Notes: a model not told the origin generated them from the sequence alone. Shown: positions 41,979 to 50,591, counted from the first letter of the stretch. The stretch is 64,000 nucleotides of DNA from UBA183 sp050011215 (GCA_050011215.1 JBEKJM010000003.1:4888-68887), one strand, 5' to 3'. Made by a program: numbers and translations.

Positions 41979-42018
41979 GAGTCCATTCTGAGCTTATTTC
42001 TGGTGCGGCCTCCGGGAT
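41979..42018 (-). repeat. Copy of the tRNA-Gly 3' end with downstream sequence (putative att site)
   Basis: Positions 42001-42018 (TGGTGCGGCCTCCGGGAT) are identical to 44978-44995, the 3' acceptor/T-arm end of the tRNA-Gly gene including CCA. The 22 bp on the left (41979-42000) also match 44956-44977 with five differences. Same orientation, tRNA body absent: the arrangement expected where an element entered the 3' end of a tRNA gene. The rest of the 41943-42338 gap shows no convincing gene. Confidence 0.75.
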
Positions 42019-42338
42019 GCGCAGCGATAATGTTGCTGGAGTGGGATTCAGATGAGGGATTATGCCTCTGATGACTCGGACTCGCGTCAGACTCGGTCCA
42101 AAATGTGATGATTCGGAAGGCCAAGGGTTTGGGCCGGAAGGTACCCATCCGGATATCCGTATGGAACCTGTTTTTCTCGTGGACATGCTTGATCAATTCA
42201 GTTCTAACATTGGCTTCATTATTTATGCCCCCACCCGATTGTGACAAGGCTATGCGATTGTGCGTTTGAATCTCACTGGCCCCATCCTATTTACCGTTCA
42301 TGATGGTGTTACTGCTGCAGAGCGCTATATCCTCGGTT

Positions 42339-42710
42339 TCAGGTGCTCGAACTCCGCGCTGGCTTCCCGTCCACGAGCACCTTCAATTCCCTCCCCTTTA
42401 CAAATGCGACCAGGGGCAAAGTCATTCCTAGGCTGACTTCGACCTTGTGTACCTCAGAGCTTCCTACGTCGAAAGAGAATTTCTTCGCACCGAGCGAGTA
42501 GTAGTATTCATCGGCCAGCTTCTCTCCGTCCAGCTCGATGCGGATATGCTTCATTACCCTGTCCCTATCTACTGTGAGTATATGCTTCTCCTTCTCTCCA
42601 ACTTCGAAACTGGATTTGGCCACGCGTCTTGCGAAGGGTGAAGGAACATAAAAGAGATTCGCGCCGTCCAAATTTTGGACCGGCTTCGAAGCTGAGGCGC
42701 CTACTTCCAT
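42339..42710 (-). CDS. Hypothetical protein coupled to ABC permease copy 2
   Basis: 123 residues from ATG 42710, which overlaps the end of the permease gene (ATGGAAGTAG). It appears beta-rich: EKEKHILTVDRDRVMKHIRI, EKLADEYYYSLGAKKFSFDV, VSLGMTLPLVAFVKGRELKV. No signal peptide. The first ABC copy lacks an equivalent gene. No family recognised. Confidence 0.6.
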   Translation of the reverse strand: MEVGASASKPVQNLDGANLFYVPSPFARRVAKSSFEVGEKEKHILTVDRDRVMKHIRIELDGEKLADEYYYSLGAKKFSFDVGSSEVHKVEVSLGMTLPLVAFVKGRELKVLVDGKPARSSST

Positions 42711-43429
42711 TTTGTCAGTATCTCCTCTCTGCGGAAGGTGGCTCTCGAGACAAAGAAGAGGAGCACGTCCACCACGAGAAGGGCGGCTGCGATTATCAGC
42801 AGGTTGCCGGCGTCTCCGAGGTTGATTAGGCCCAGTTCTCCGGAGGCGTACAGCCCAACGAATGGAACGATGGCCAGGCCACCCAGTTGCTGTCCAGCCC
42901 TGACGTCGGTCACCCTCGAGGAGATGATTACGTTCACCTGCACGCTCATCAACAACGCGAGCGGAACGAGCAGGAGCAGGACCAGGGCCGAATTCGGGTC
43001 TGGGAAGTAGTAGTAACCGAGCTTGCCCTTGGTGGTCAGGTCCATGAGAATCATGAAGAGCGCGGATCCTCCCCAAAGCGGTGCCAGCGGCGGAAGGAAG
43101 GCAGCTATCCCCTTCCCGAGGAGGATCTCGCTGTCCGTCGTGGGTGTCGCAAGGAGCGGCTCGAGGCTCTTTTCGACCTTTTCTCCGACGATGGTGTAGG
43201 AGGCGATGGGGGTCGCGAGGTACGCAGCCAGGATTACGTAGTAGAAGAGGAACGCAGGCAGAAACACAACCAGCTCGGCAGGGGACTTGTGGGCGACGTA
43301 GCCTATCACCGCTGGAATGAGGACGGCGATGAGAAAGGGAATGACGAACAACGTATAGATGATGTTCTTCTTCTTGCGGAGGGTCTTGAAATCCTTCGCC
43401 GCTATGATCCACGACCTGGCGAGCCGCAC
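42701..43429 (-). CDS. ABC-2 type permease, copy 2
   Basis: 242 residues, opening SWIIAAKDFKTLRKKKNIIY and sharing long stretches with copy 1 (SYTIVGEKVEKSLEPLLATP; C-terminal DVLLFFVSRATFRREEILTK). It follows its ATPase by 4 bp. Copy 1 and copy 2 are arranged tail to tail. Confidence 0.87.
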   Translation of the reverse strand: MRLARSWIIAAKDFKTLRKKKNIIYTLFVIPFLIAVLIPAVIGYVAHKSPAELVVFLPAFLFYYVILAAYLATPIASYTIVGEKVEKSLEPLLATPTTDSEILLGKGIAAFLPPLAPLWGGSALFMILMDLTTKGKLGYYYFPDPNSALVLLLLVPLALLMSVQVNVIISSRVTDVRAGQQLGGLAIVPFVGLYASGELGLINLGDAGNLLIIAAALLVVDVLLFFVSRATFRREEILTKWK

Positions 43430-43433
43430 GTTC

Positions 43434-44366
43434 CTAACTCCCTCCTTCCTTCACCAGCTTCAGGTATACGTCTTCTAGCGAGGCGCCGACTATCGTCGCG
43501 GACTGGATGTGTCCTCCGGCCTTGGATATCGCCTCGATGACATCGGCGTTCTCCTTCTCAGGGTCCTTCAGCTCGATTGTCAGTTGGTTCCCTTCCGCCG
43601 TGACGTTCCCTGATAGCCGTCTCACTCCCGCCAGTATCGCGTCAGTCGCTTGCTCCTGGAGCAGCACGACCGTCCTTCTGGTCCCTCCGCTGCTCAGCGA
43701 TCTCTCGAGCTCCTGCGGGGTACCCGTCGCGATGAGCTTGGTGCTCAGGATTCCGATCCTGTCGCATATCCTCTGGGCCTCGTCAAGGTTGTGCGTGTTG
43801 AGGAAGATGGTCTTCTTCTCCTTCTTCAGCTCGAGGATGAAGTCCCTGACCGTCTTGGCGGACTCCGGGTCCAGGTTGGCCGTGGGTTCGTCCATGAAGA
43901 GGAGCTTTGGCTCGTGTATGAGGGCGCGCGCGATGGCGAGCTTCTGCTTCATCCCCTTGGAGAAGGTTCCGGCCACGGCGTCCCTCTTCTCCCACAGACC
44001 CAGCATCGTCAGGAATCGCTGGATGTTCTCTTTCCGCTGGGCATCCGGGCAGTCGTACAGCTTGCCGTAAAAGTCCAAGTTGTCGTAGGCGCTCAGGTCC
44101 TCGTAGAGGCCCACGTTGTCCGGTACAAGGCCGATGAGCTTCCTGATCTTGAGCGCGTCGGCTTCCTTGCCGACGTCATAGTCTGCTATCCTCGCTTCGC
44201 CGCTCGTCTTCGAGATGAGGCAGCAGAGCATCCTCACAGTTGTCGTCTTGCCTGCGCCGTTGGGACCGAGAAAACCGAAGACCTCGCCATCGTTGACGTT
44301 GATCGTAACTGAGTCGACGGCCGTGAGGTCGCCAAACTTCTTGGTGAGATTCTGGGTCTGGATCAT
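43434..44366 (-). CDS. ABC transporter ATP-binding protein, copy 2
   Basis: 310 residues with all motifs: LTKKFGDLTAVDSVTI, GPNGAGKTTTVRML, LVPDNVGLYEDLSAYDN, FSKGMKQKLAIARAL, LLFMDEPTANLDPES, FLNTHNLDEAQRI. The C-terminal regulatory part (GNVTAEGNQLTIELKDPEKE) parallels copy 1. Its position inside the tRNA-bracketed segment suggests that this copy is the acquired or moved one. Confidence 0.9.
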   Translation of the reverse strand: MIQTQNLTKKFGDLTAVDSVTINVNDGEVFGFLGPNGAGKTTTVRMLCCLISKTSGEARIADYDVGKEADALKIRKLIGLVPDNVGLYEDLSAYDNLDFYGKLYDCPDAQRKENIQRFLTMLGLWEKRDAVAGTFSKGMKQKLAIARALIHEPKLLFMDEPTANLDPESAKTVRDFILELKKEKKTIFLNTHNLDEAQRICDRIGILSTKLIATGTPQELERSLSSGGTRRTVVLLQEQATDAILAGVRRLSGNVTAEGNQLTIELKDPEKENADVIEAISKAGGHIQSATIVGASLEDVYLKLVKEGGS

Positions 44367-44424
44367 AGCGCACCATGACTCAGGCCCGATAAGCGGAACA
44401 TGCCCAGAGAACGGGAGCAGAGAA

Positions 44425-44562
44425 TCAAGAAGAACCTCGAGTCCTAGTCCATTTCCATTTCAATACACTACCCACAACTATTACAATTACAGTAAGGACG
44501 ACAACTAAGACGATTTGGTGAGTACTAATCAATTCATACGACCCAGTTTTAGAACCTTCCAT
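44425..44562 (-). CDS. Possible small membrane protein (45 aa)
   Basis: From ATG 44562: MEGSKTGSYELISTHQ, then IVLVVVLTVIVIVVGSVL and a basic tail KWKWTRTRGSS. One strong hydrophobic helix with a positively charged end. It lies in AT-rich DNA within the tRNA-bracketed segment. No good promoter at the expected distance, so the call is tentative. Confidence 0.35.
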   Translation of the reverse strand: MEGSKTGSYELISTHQIVLVVVLTVIVIVVGSVLKWKWTRTRGSS

Positions 44563-44699
44563 CCCCAGATAAATGCAATTCGGCTGGTACAAGATTTGTA
44601 CCAAGCAGATCGGCCGATAATGCAATCCCCTCCGCGCTCATCGCCAGCACTATCCATTCCTAATGAATAATTCAAATCCAAAGAACGAAAGTATACTGG

Positions 44700-44930
44700 T
44701 CGAAGCTCACCGGTCCTACCAATTAACTCGGTCTCGTCCTCCCGAGTTCAATGATCGACCCGGCAGGGATCGCCAGCCAGGTCAAGGGTTCGAATCCTTG
44801 GCTTCTACAAGGGGTTCCGAACGAGCTCGAACATCGCTTAACTTGACAAACGGAACTCATTCTAAGCTATTTTTGAACAGTGGGCCGGAAGGGATTCGAA
44901 CCCAGTGACAGAATGTTGTTTAGAATGGCT
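44700..44930. other. Degenerate tRNA-like fragments next to the tRNA-Gly gene
   Basis: Two T-arm-like remnants are visible: GGGTTCGAATCC at about 44787-44798 (plus strand, followed by GCTTCTA) and GGGTTCGAATCCC on the minus strand at about 44892-44904, followed by an acceptor-like CCGGCCCA. The second is followed by a relative of the 3' flank found beside the tRNA-Gly gene (GAACTCATTCTAAGCT at 44853-44868). Neither can be folded into a complete tRNA. Confidence 0.4.
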
Positions 44931-44977
44931 CAGATTGGGCTATTACAACGAATTGGAGTTCATTTCGAGCTTATTCT

Positions 44978-45070
44978 TGGTGCGGCCTCCGGGATTCGGA
45001 CCCGGGCGAACGGCTGTCTCCTCTCCGCGATTGGGAAGCCGCTATCCTAACCAGGCTGGATCAAGGCCGC
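44978..45070 (-). tRNA. tRNA-Gly (CCC) with an anticodon-loop intron and encoded CCA
   Basis: On the minus strand from 45070: acceptor GCGGCCT pairs with AGGCCGC (7 bp); D-arm ATCC-AGCCTGGTTA-GGAT; anticodon stem GCGGC/GCCGT; T-arm CCGGG-TCCGAAT-CCCGG; discriminator A; CCA encoded at 44978-44980. The anticodon loop TTCCCAA is interrupted by about 16 nt, consistent with a canonical intron after position 37, giving anticodon CCC. Its 3' end is duplicated at 42001-42018. Confidence 0.82.
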
Positions 45071-45127
45071 GCCACCATGCCCTAGAATGGAAATACTATA
45101 AACGAAGCCATCCTGGACAGGTCCCGA

Positions 45128-45988
45128 ATGAATCGGGACTTGATGGCCGAGGTTGTACCCCGGCTGAAGGGACTGACCCAGGGTGGGTATGAGAGGGAGT
45201 ACCGGCATCGTGGGAGGCTTTTCAAGACAAGCACACACCAGCTCATCGCGGACCTTCTCGATTCCCTAAGAATCCCATTCAAGGAGAACGTCCAGATCCC
45301 CGGCGCTGGTTCAATGGCCGCCGATTTCCTGGTCAATGAGATCTGGGTCTTCGTGGAAAGATCCCTCAGCAGGACGGAGATGCGGAGGCTGAGGAGAGTC
45401 GGCAGGAACTGCGTCTTCATCAGCAGGGATGCCTTCAGAAGTGATGGCTCAGACCACGGGATACGGGTCCTGGGCCTCGAAGAATCGGGCGGCCTCCAGA
45501 CCATCTTCCTGGACGACCCTTCATTCAACTTCGACTATGCGCACATCCTACCCAGGACCAAGAAGTGTTCCGTGATGCACGGGCACACGTCGTCAGCCTT
45601 GGTCGAAGTGGTCGGACGGCCAATCGACGGCATGGTCGTCGACTTCGGGGTCGCGAAGGAGATCATTCGGGACGCAATCAGGAGCCTCGACCATAAGCTG
45701 TTCATCAATGAGAGATATGTCACGAGGATGGACGCGAAGAGCATCACCCTCAGGTTCAAGACTATCCACGGAGATTTTGCGATTCAGGCCCCCAAGCCCA
45801 CGACCGTCCTGCTGTCAGGCGAGGCCACCGTCGAGAACCTCGCAAGGGAAGTTGTATCTAGGATAGCGCCCCGGATGCCAGGGAATGTGACGGCGGTGGG
45901 GGTCTACGTGTACGAGGGACTAAACAAGGGGAGCCACCTGCTGGCACAGATCCACCAAGACAGTGAGAGGCCACGAAAGAAGCCATAG
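45128..45988 (+). CDS. queD: QueD-like 6-carboxytetrahydropterin synthase fused to an N-terminal domain
   Basis: 286 residues. The C-terminal part (from about 135) is the PTPS/QueD fold: FDYAHIL and CSVMHGHTSSALVEV supply the zinc histidines, then GMVVDFGVAKEIIRDAIRSL and DHKLFINE. The first ~130 residues are extra: HQLIADLLDSLRIPFKENVQ, MAADFLVNEIWVFVE and RVGRNCVFISRDAF resemble a restriction-endonuclease-like alpha/beta core. Typical QueD is about 120-150 residues. The gene overlaps queC; the pathway is preQ0 for archaeosine in tRNA. Confidence 0.8.
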   Translation: MNRDLMAEVVPRLKGLTQGGYEREYRHRGRLFKTSTHQLIADLLDSLRIPFKENVQIPGAGSMAADFLVNEIWVFVERSLSRTEMRRLRRVGRNCVFISRDAFRSDGSDHGIRVLGLEESGGLQTIFLDDPSFNFDYAHILPRTKKCSVMHGHTSSALVEVVGRPIDGMVVDFGVAKEIIRDAIRSLDHKLFINERYVTRMDAKSITLRFKTIHGDFAIQAPKPTTVLLSGEATVENLAREVVSRIAPRMPGNVTAVGVYVYEGLNKGSHLLAQIHQDSERPRKKP

Positions 45989-46626
45989 TGCTTCTCTCGG
46001 GTGGCATAGACTCTGCGACCTGCGTCCGGCTGATGAAAGAGAGATACAACGTTCGGACCTTGACTTTCGGGTACCACGGCATGGCAAGAAGGGAGCTGGA
46101 GGCGGCCCGGGCAATCGTTCGAGCGGCGGGCATCAGCGAGCACCGCTTCGTCAGGCTTCCCGACCTCTTGGAGGCGGGCGACATCAGGAGAGTGACCTTC
46201 GTAGGCGTGCCGTCCACCTACATTCCGATGAGGAACAGTATCTTCTACTCCCTAGCCGCATCTTACGCCGAAGAGGTAGGCGCGGACTTCATAGTTGGAG
46301 GACACAACAAAGAGGACGTCAGGACCTTCGCAGACGCGGCACCGGCCTTCTTCGACGCGCTTCAGAGGGCATTCCGAGTGGGTTCGCCCATTCTCAAGAA
46401 GAGGCGGACGAGGATCTTACTACCCTTGTCAGAGAAGACGAAGGCTCAGGTGGTCAGGCTCGCCTCTTCCTTGGAGGTACCTCTGGGACTGACCTGGAGC
46501 TGCCATGGAGAAAGCGGGAACCACTGCTGGGAGTGCGATGGGTGCCGTGCAAGGATGGCAGCATTCGAGAAGGCGGGCGTCGTCGACCCCTTGAGAGAAC
46601 CAGGTGAAGCGGGGAAAATTTCATAA
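45988..46626 (+). CDS. queC: 7-cyano-7-deazaguanine (preQ0) synthase
   Basis: The N-terminal PP-loop LLSGGIDSATCVRLMKE, an internal GGHNKEDVRTFAD and the C-terminal zinc cluster SCHGESGNHCWECDGCRAR are diagnostic of QueC. About 212 residues from GTG 45988, which shares its first base with the queD stop. It converts CDG to preQ0, used by the archaeal TGT enzyme to make archaeosine. QueE is not in this window. Confidence 0.92.
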   Translation: MLLSGGIDSATCVRLMKERYNVRTLTFGYHGMARRELEAARAIVRAAGISEHRFVRLPDLLEAGDIRRVTFVGVPSTYIPMRNSIFYSLAASYAEEVGADFIVGGHNKEDVRTFADAAPAFFDALQRAFRVGSPILKKRRTRILLPLSEKTKAQVVRLASSLEVPLGLTWSCHGESGNHCWECDGCRARMAAFEKAGVVDPLREPGEAGKIS

Positions 46627-46640
46627 GCAATCGGGAATCC

Positions 46641-47402
46641 GTGATGATACCTTTGGTGTCCAAAGACCACCGCTCACCAGGCGCTCTCGAGTTCATCGAT
46701 ACCACAGCGGACGTCCAGTCCGAGTCATCCCACCTGCCGGTGGTCGCGGGAGTCGCAAACCTGAGGGTCATGTTCAGCGCTGGTCGCCTGAACATGCCGG
46801 TTGACCTTTCCATCCAGACCTCGACGGGACTCCACAGGGGCGTCCACATGAGCAGGCTCGTCAGGGCCGCGAACAACCGGAACGCGACGGGCATGGAGGA
46901 GTGGCTGAGGTGGATCTGCAGGGAGGTGAACAAGACGCAGCCGGGCACCTCGGTGACCTCTACGTTTGAGCTTCCGTACGACGACCAGTTCGCCCGCATG
47001 AGGATAAGGACGACGGAGAGGGGTGCGCTCACGTACATGTTCAAGGTGAGTGGGATGACTGCGTGTCCTTGCAGCAAGAAGATGGTAGGCGTGGGGCATA
47101 TGCAGAGGGCAGAGATTTCGGTGGTCCTGAGGAGTAGGAAGACCCTCGACTCGCTGAGGGTGATTGGCCGCATCAACGAGTGCTTCTCCGCTGTCCCCAA
47201 GGAAGAGATGAAGAGAGTCGAGGAGGCGAAGAAGATCATGGAAGCACAGGCGAATCCTAAGTTCGCCGAGGATCTCGTGAGGGAGTGTGTCGCCAGGTTC
47301 CCCGACGCCGAGTACGTGAATGCGAGGACCTTCGAATCTATCCACCTTCACGACGCGGTGGCGACCTGGTCGGCGCGGCCGGGTTGGATGCCCGCGATGT
47401 AG
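46641..47402 (+). CDS. mptA: GTP cyclohydrolase IB (MptA/FolE2)
   Basis: 253 residues. GVHMSRLVRAAN, a conserved histidine/arginine strand, SGMTACPCSKKMVG (metal-binding Cys of FolE2) and the C-terminal ESIHLHDAVATW are present. The enzyme opens GTP at the entry to tetrahydropterin and 7-deazapurine synthesis. It lies 14 bp downstream of queC, giving a queD-queC-mptA run for preQ0. Confidence 0.9.
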   Translation: MMIPLVSKDHRSPGALEFIDTTADVQSESSHLPVVAGVANLRVMFSAGRLNMPVDLSIQTSTGLHRGVHMSRLVRAANNRNATGMEEWLRWICREVNKTQPGTSVTSTFELPYDDQFARMRIRTTERGALTYMFKVSGMTACPCSKKMVGVGHMQRAEISVVLRSRKTLDSLRVIGRINECFSAVPKEEMKRVEEAKKIMEAQANPKFAEDLVRECVARFPDAEYVNARTFESIHLHDAVATWSARPGWMPAM

Positions 47403-47454
47403 CTACGGGGAAACCATCAGCTTAAATCGACAAGAGTCAGCCAAACCCAGACGG

Positions 47455-48312
47455 ATGTCCGAGCTTCTCGTCGGTACGTCAGGCTGGTCGTACAGTGAAT
47501 GGACAGGCGTCTTCTACCCGAGTTCCAGCACCAACAAGCTATCCTTCTATTCGAAGGTCTTTGGGACCGCGGAGATCGACTCCACGTTCTATGCATACCC
47601 GTCGAAGGGCCTCGTCCTTGGATGGTCCAGGTACTCTCCGGAAGAATTCATCTTCTCAGCGAAGCTGCCGAGGGCGATAACCCACGAGAAGAGGCTGGAC
47701 CTGAGCAGGGGAGCCGAATCCGATCTGCTCAGGTTCCTTAGCCTGATGAAGCCACTCATCGCGACAGGGAAGCTGGGGCCCGTCCTGATCCAGCTCCCTC
47801 CCAGCTACTCCTACGAGGAGGACTTCGGGAAACTGAAGTCGTTCCTGGAGGTAGTACCTGACGACGTCAGGTTCGCCGTTGAATTCCGCCATCCTTCATG
47901 GCTGAGAGATGAAGTCTGGTCGCTCCTGAAGTCGAGGAACGTGGCCAACGTGATAGTCGACGAACCCCTGCTGCCCCCGGAAACCGTGGTGACCGCCGAC
48001 TTCGCCTTCATCAGATGGCACGGGAGAGGCACGCGCCCCTGGTACAACTACAGGTACACGGAGGCAGAGCTCAGAAAGTGGGTCCCGAAGGTGAAGGAGG
48101 TATCGTCGAGGGTGAACAGAACCTTCGGATACTTCAATAACCACTTCAGGGGCTTTGCGGTGGAGAACTCCCTAAAGATGATGGGGATGCTCGGAGTCTC
48201 GACGCCGGAGCAGGACGAGGCGGGAGCCAAGGCCTCAAGGTTCCTTGAGGGCGGAGGCAGGAGGGAAGGAGAGGGGAGCATGCTCGAGTACGTAGGCGGG
48301 AAGGGAGTGTGA
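47455..48312 (+). CDS. DUF72 family protein
   Basis: From ATG 47455: SELLVGTSGWSYSEWTGVFY is the DUF72 opening, followed by FGTAEIDSTFYAYPSKGLV, FIFSAKLPRAITHEKRL, RFAVEFRHPSWL and FAFIRWHGRG. TIM-barrel fold of uncertain function. About 285 residues. It is followed by the kinase gene after 4 bp. Confidence 0.88.
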   Translation: MSELLVGTSGWSYSEWTGVFYPSSSTNKLSFYSKVFGTAEIDSTFYAYPSKGLVLGWSRYSPEEFIFSAKLPRAITHEKRLDLSRGAESDLLRFLSLMKPLIATGKLGPVLIQLPPSYSYEEDFGKLKSFLEVVPDDVRFAVEFRHPSWLRDEVWSLLKSRNVANVIVDEPLLPPETVVTADFAFIRWHGRGTRPWYNYRYTEAELRKWVPKVKEVSSRVNRTFGYFNNHFRGFAVENSLKMMGMLGVSTPEQDEAGAKASRFLEGGGRREGEGSMLEYVGGKGV

Positions 48313-48316
48313 GTCC

Positions 48317-49114
48317 GTGAAGGTAAAGATGCTCCTCGATGACGGGAGGCCGAAGATTGAACCTGAAGAGCTGAAGGAGGTGATCGAGAAGGCGGGTATG
48401 ACGGTGGGAGACAGGAAGGCCGACATCGGCGTGGTCGTTGGCGGCGACGGGATCTTCAGCATGTTCGGCAGGAGCGAAGAGATGCCTCTGCTGTTCGTCG
48501 GCGTCAGGTCGAGAGGCGCGACGGGTTCGAAGGCTTACATGGCCGCAGCCTACTTCGACGAACTGCCGTCTGCCCTGGAGGAGATTGCCGCAGGCCGCTT
48601 CACTGTAGAAGAACACGGACGCCTTGAGGTTCTGAAGAACGAGAAGCGTCTGGGGGAGGTCTTCACGGACGTCTACCTGCAGAGGGGAGCAGAAAGCAAC
48701 TGCATCAGGTACAGGCTCAAGATCACTTCGACGGACATGGCCATCGAAGAGGCGGCAATCGGGGACGGCGTCGTGGTCACGACATCGGCAGGATCCACGG
48801 GTTACTATTCGTATCCAGACAAGGTGGACGGAAAAGAGATGCGGGTCGACGCCCATTCGACCGTCAGGAGAGACGAGATAGGAATCTGCCACATAACACC
48901 CACCTACACTGAACGCTCCGGGACCGGTGAGCATCCGTTCAGGTACACGGTTCCGTGGGGCAGCAGAGTCGAGCTTTGGATTTCGAGGCCTGCCGATGCA
49001 AGGCTCTATGGAGCCACAGCCAGCCGGAAGGGAGTCGAGATCGGAATGCGTGATCGGATAACAGTAATCCCCAGCAGGAACACCACGAAGGTCATAGTTC
49101 TGAAGCCTTCGTAG
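48317..49114 (+). CDS. NAD kinase-like protein
   Basis: 265 residues from GTG 48317. IGVVVGGDGIFSMFGRS carries the GGDG motif of ATP-NAD kinases and VVTTSAGSTGYYSYPD the second nucleotide motif (TxxGSTGY), with PLLFVGVRSRGATGSK between them. The N-terminal region is short, as in compact archaeal forms. Phosphorylation of NAD is the family activity; a related substrate is possible. Confidence 0.75.
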   Translation: MKVKMLLDDGRPKIEPEELKEVIEKAGMTVGDRKADIGVVVGGDGIFSMFGRSEEMPLLFVGVRSRGATGSKAYMAAAYFDELPSALEEIAAGRFTVEEHGRLEVLKNEKRLGEVFTDVYLQRGAESNCIRYRLKITSTDMAIEEAAIGDGVVVTTSAGSTGYYSYPDKVDGKEMRVDAHSTVRRDEIGICHITPTYTERSGTGEHPFRYTVPWGSRVELWISRPADARLYGATASRKGVEIGMRDRITVIPSRNTTKVIVLKPS

Positions 49115-49741
49115 TCAGTCGTTGGGCTCTACGCCGGTCACGATGTAGTCAACCATCTCACCGATGTATGTGGCATGGTCTGAGATGCGCTCCAAGTACC
49201 TCAGAATCAGGTTAGCGGACACCGCACATCTGATGTCCTTCTTCTGGTCGAGGACGGCCCGGAGGTTCTGCCTGTAGCTGTCGTCCACTGCGTCGTCAAG
49301 CTTGGGGATTTGTCTCGCAAGGGCGACGTCCCTCCTCGCGAAGGCGTCCACGCTCATCCTGATCATCTCCTGGGTGTCGCGAGCGGTCTCGACGACTGCC
49401 CCGTGGTCGCACTTGCTGAGGTCGCCGAAAATCTCCAGCACCTCAACGATGTCAAGCGCGTACCTTCCGAAGCGGAAGAATCCATAGGATATCTCGAAAC
49501 AGGCTTTGATGAACCTGAGGTCTGATGCTACGGGCTGGAACCGGGCGATCAGCTCCATCGAGAGATCACTCACCTGGCGATGCAGGGTCTGGAGACGCCT
49601 CGACCGCTCTCTGACCTCCGCGCCCTTGCCGCCCTTGCTGTAGGCTTCGATTGAAGCAGCGACTGCGTTCTCCGAGAGGGTGGCCATCTCGAGCAGCATG
49701 TCGTTGAGCTTGTCGAGGCCCATGTCCATGAGTCTAGGCAA
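49115..49741 (-). CDS. phoU: PhoU phosphate-signalling regulator
   Basis: 208 residues, all-helical, two PhoU repeats: LDKLNDMLLEMATLSENAV, RFQPVASDLRFIKACFEI and AVSANLILRYLERISDHATY (the E-R-I-x-D-H-A motif of the metal-binding site). It closes the pst operon, 10 bp after pstB. Role: negative control of phosphate uptake through Pst. Confidence 0.9.
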   Translation of the reverse strand: MPRLMDMGLDKLNDMLLEMATLSENAVAASIEAYSKGGKGAEVRERSRRLQTLHRQVSDLSMELIARFQPVASDLRFIKACFEISYGFFRFGRYALDIVEVLEIFGDLSKCDHGAVVETARDTQEMIRMSVDAFARRDVALARQIPKLDDAVDDSYRQNLRAVLDQKKDIRCAVSANLILRYLERISDHATYIGEMVDYIVTGVEPND

Positions 49742-49751
49742 TTCTCTTCAC

Positions 49752-50591
49752 CTACCCGAATTTCCCTGTGATGTACCTCTCAGTCAGTTCTTGTTGGGGG
49801 TTTTCGAAGATCCTCGCTGTCTCGTCATATTCAATCAGCTTCCCCAGATACATGAAGGCAGTGTAGTCTGCGACCCTTGAGGCCTGCTGCATGTTGTGTG
49901 TTACAACCACAACTGTATACTGCGTCTTGAGACTAATCATCAGCCCCTCGATTTTTGCAGTGGCAGCCGGGTCCAGGGCCGAACAGGGCTCGTCCATCAG
50001 GATGACCTCGGGCTCAAGTGCAATGGCCCGAGCTATGCAAAGCCTCTGTTGCTGTCCTCCTGAGATGCTGGTCCCAGGCTTGTTTAGGTCGTCCCTCACT
50101 TCCTCCCAAAGCCCAGCCTGTTCCAGACTCCGCCTGACAATCTCATCAAGGTTCCTCCCTCTCTTCATGCCCGTCAGTTTCAGGCCTGCCGCTACGTTAT
50201 CGTAGATCGACATCGTCGGGAACGGATTTGGCTTCTGAAAGACCATGCCTACTCTCCTCCGGATCAGCACAGGGTCTACCCTCTTGGCATAGATGTCCTC
50301 ATCATCAAGGAAGACCTGGCCTGAAGTGGTTGCTCCAGGAACGAGTTCGTGCATCCTGTTCAAGCAGCGCACGTAGGTCGATTTCCCACAACCTGACGGC
50401 CCTATGATTGCAGTCACTGCGTTGCTGGTTATCTTCAGGGAGACCTCGCTCAGCGCCTGTTTTCCGTGGTACCAGGCACTCAGATCAACGGTCCTTATCT
50501 TCTCCGAGCCCTGCCCCTGCATCGGCATGTGGTAACCATTGTCGACTTCTAATGTCTTCATCGCGCTCAAATCCAAGATTGGAGTTGTCAT
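49752..50591 (-). CDS. pstB: Phosphate ABC transporter ATP-binding protein
   Basis: 279 residues: GPSGCGKSTYVRCLNRMHEL (Walker A), VGMVFQKPNPFPTMSIYDNV (Q-loop typical of PstB), SGGQQQRLCIARAI (signature), VILMDEPCSALDPAAT (Walker B), VVVTHNMQQASRVADY. It overlaps pstA by 4 bp. Confidence 0.95.
   Translation of the reverse strand: MTTPILDLSAMKTLEVDNGYHMPMQGQGSEKIRTVDLSAWYHGKQALSEVSLKITSNAVTAIIGPSGCGKSTYVRCLNRMHELVPGATTSGQVFLDDEDIYAKRVDPVLIRRRVGMVFQKPNPFPTMSIYDNVAAGLKLTGMKRGRNLDEIVRRSLEQAGLWEEVRDDLNKPGTSISGGQQQRLCIARAIALEPEVILMDEPCSALDPAATAKIEGLMISLKTQYTVVVVTHNMQQASRVADYTAFMYLGKLIEYDETARIFENPQQELTERYITGKFG

Larger units (their letters stand above)
42001..44995. mobile_element. 3-kb segment bracketed by tRNA-Gly 3'-end repeats
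   Basis: The segment between the tRNA-Gly 3' copy (42001-42018) and the intact tRNA (44978-45070) carries the second ABC transporter, a small gene and an AT-richer tail with tRNA-like fragments. No integrase is inside. It may be the eroded remainder of an integrated element or a cassette moved by a recombinase in trans. Confidence 0.5.

Noticed and set aside
42062..42244. 60-codon plus-strand ORF beside the tRNA-Gly fragment
   Set aside because: No promoter at suitable distance, no recognisable pattern; likely chance.
42711..43412. Upstream part of a 357-codon minus-strand frame overlapping permease copy 2
   Set aside because: Only the last 123 codons (from ATG 42710) look coding; the remainder is an out-of-frame reading of the permease gene.
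44700..44808. A complete tRNA with intron
   Set aside because: Acceptor pairing is possible (6 of 7) but no D-arm with GG and no regular anticodon arm can be built; treated as a relic.
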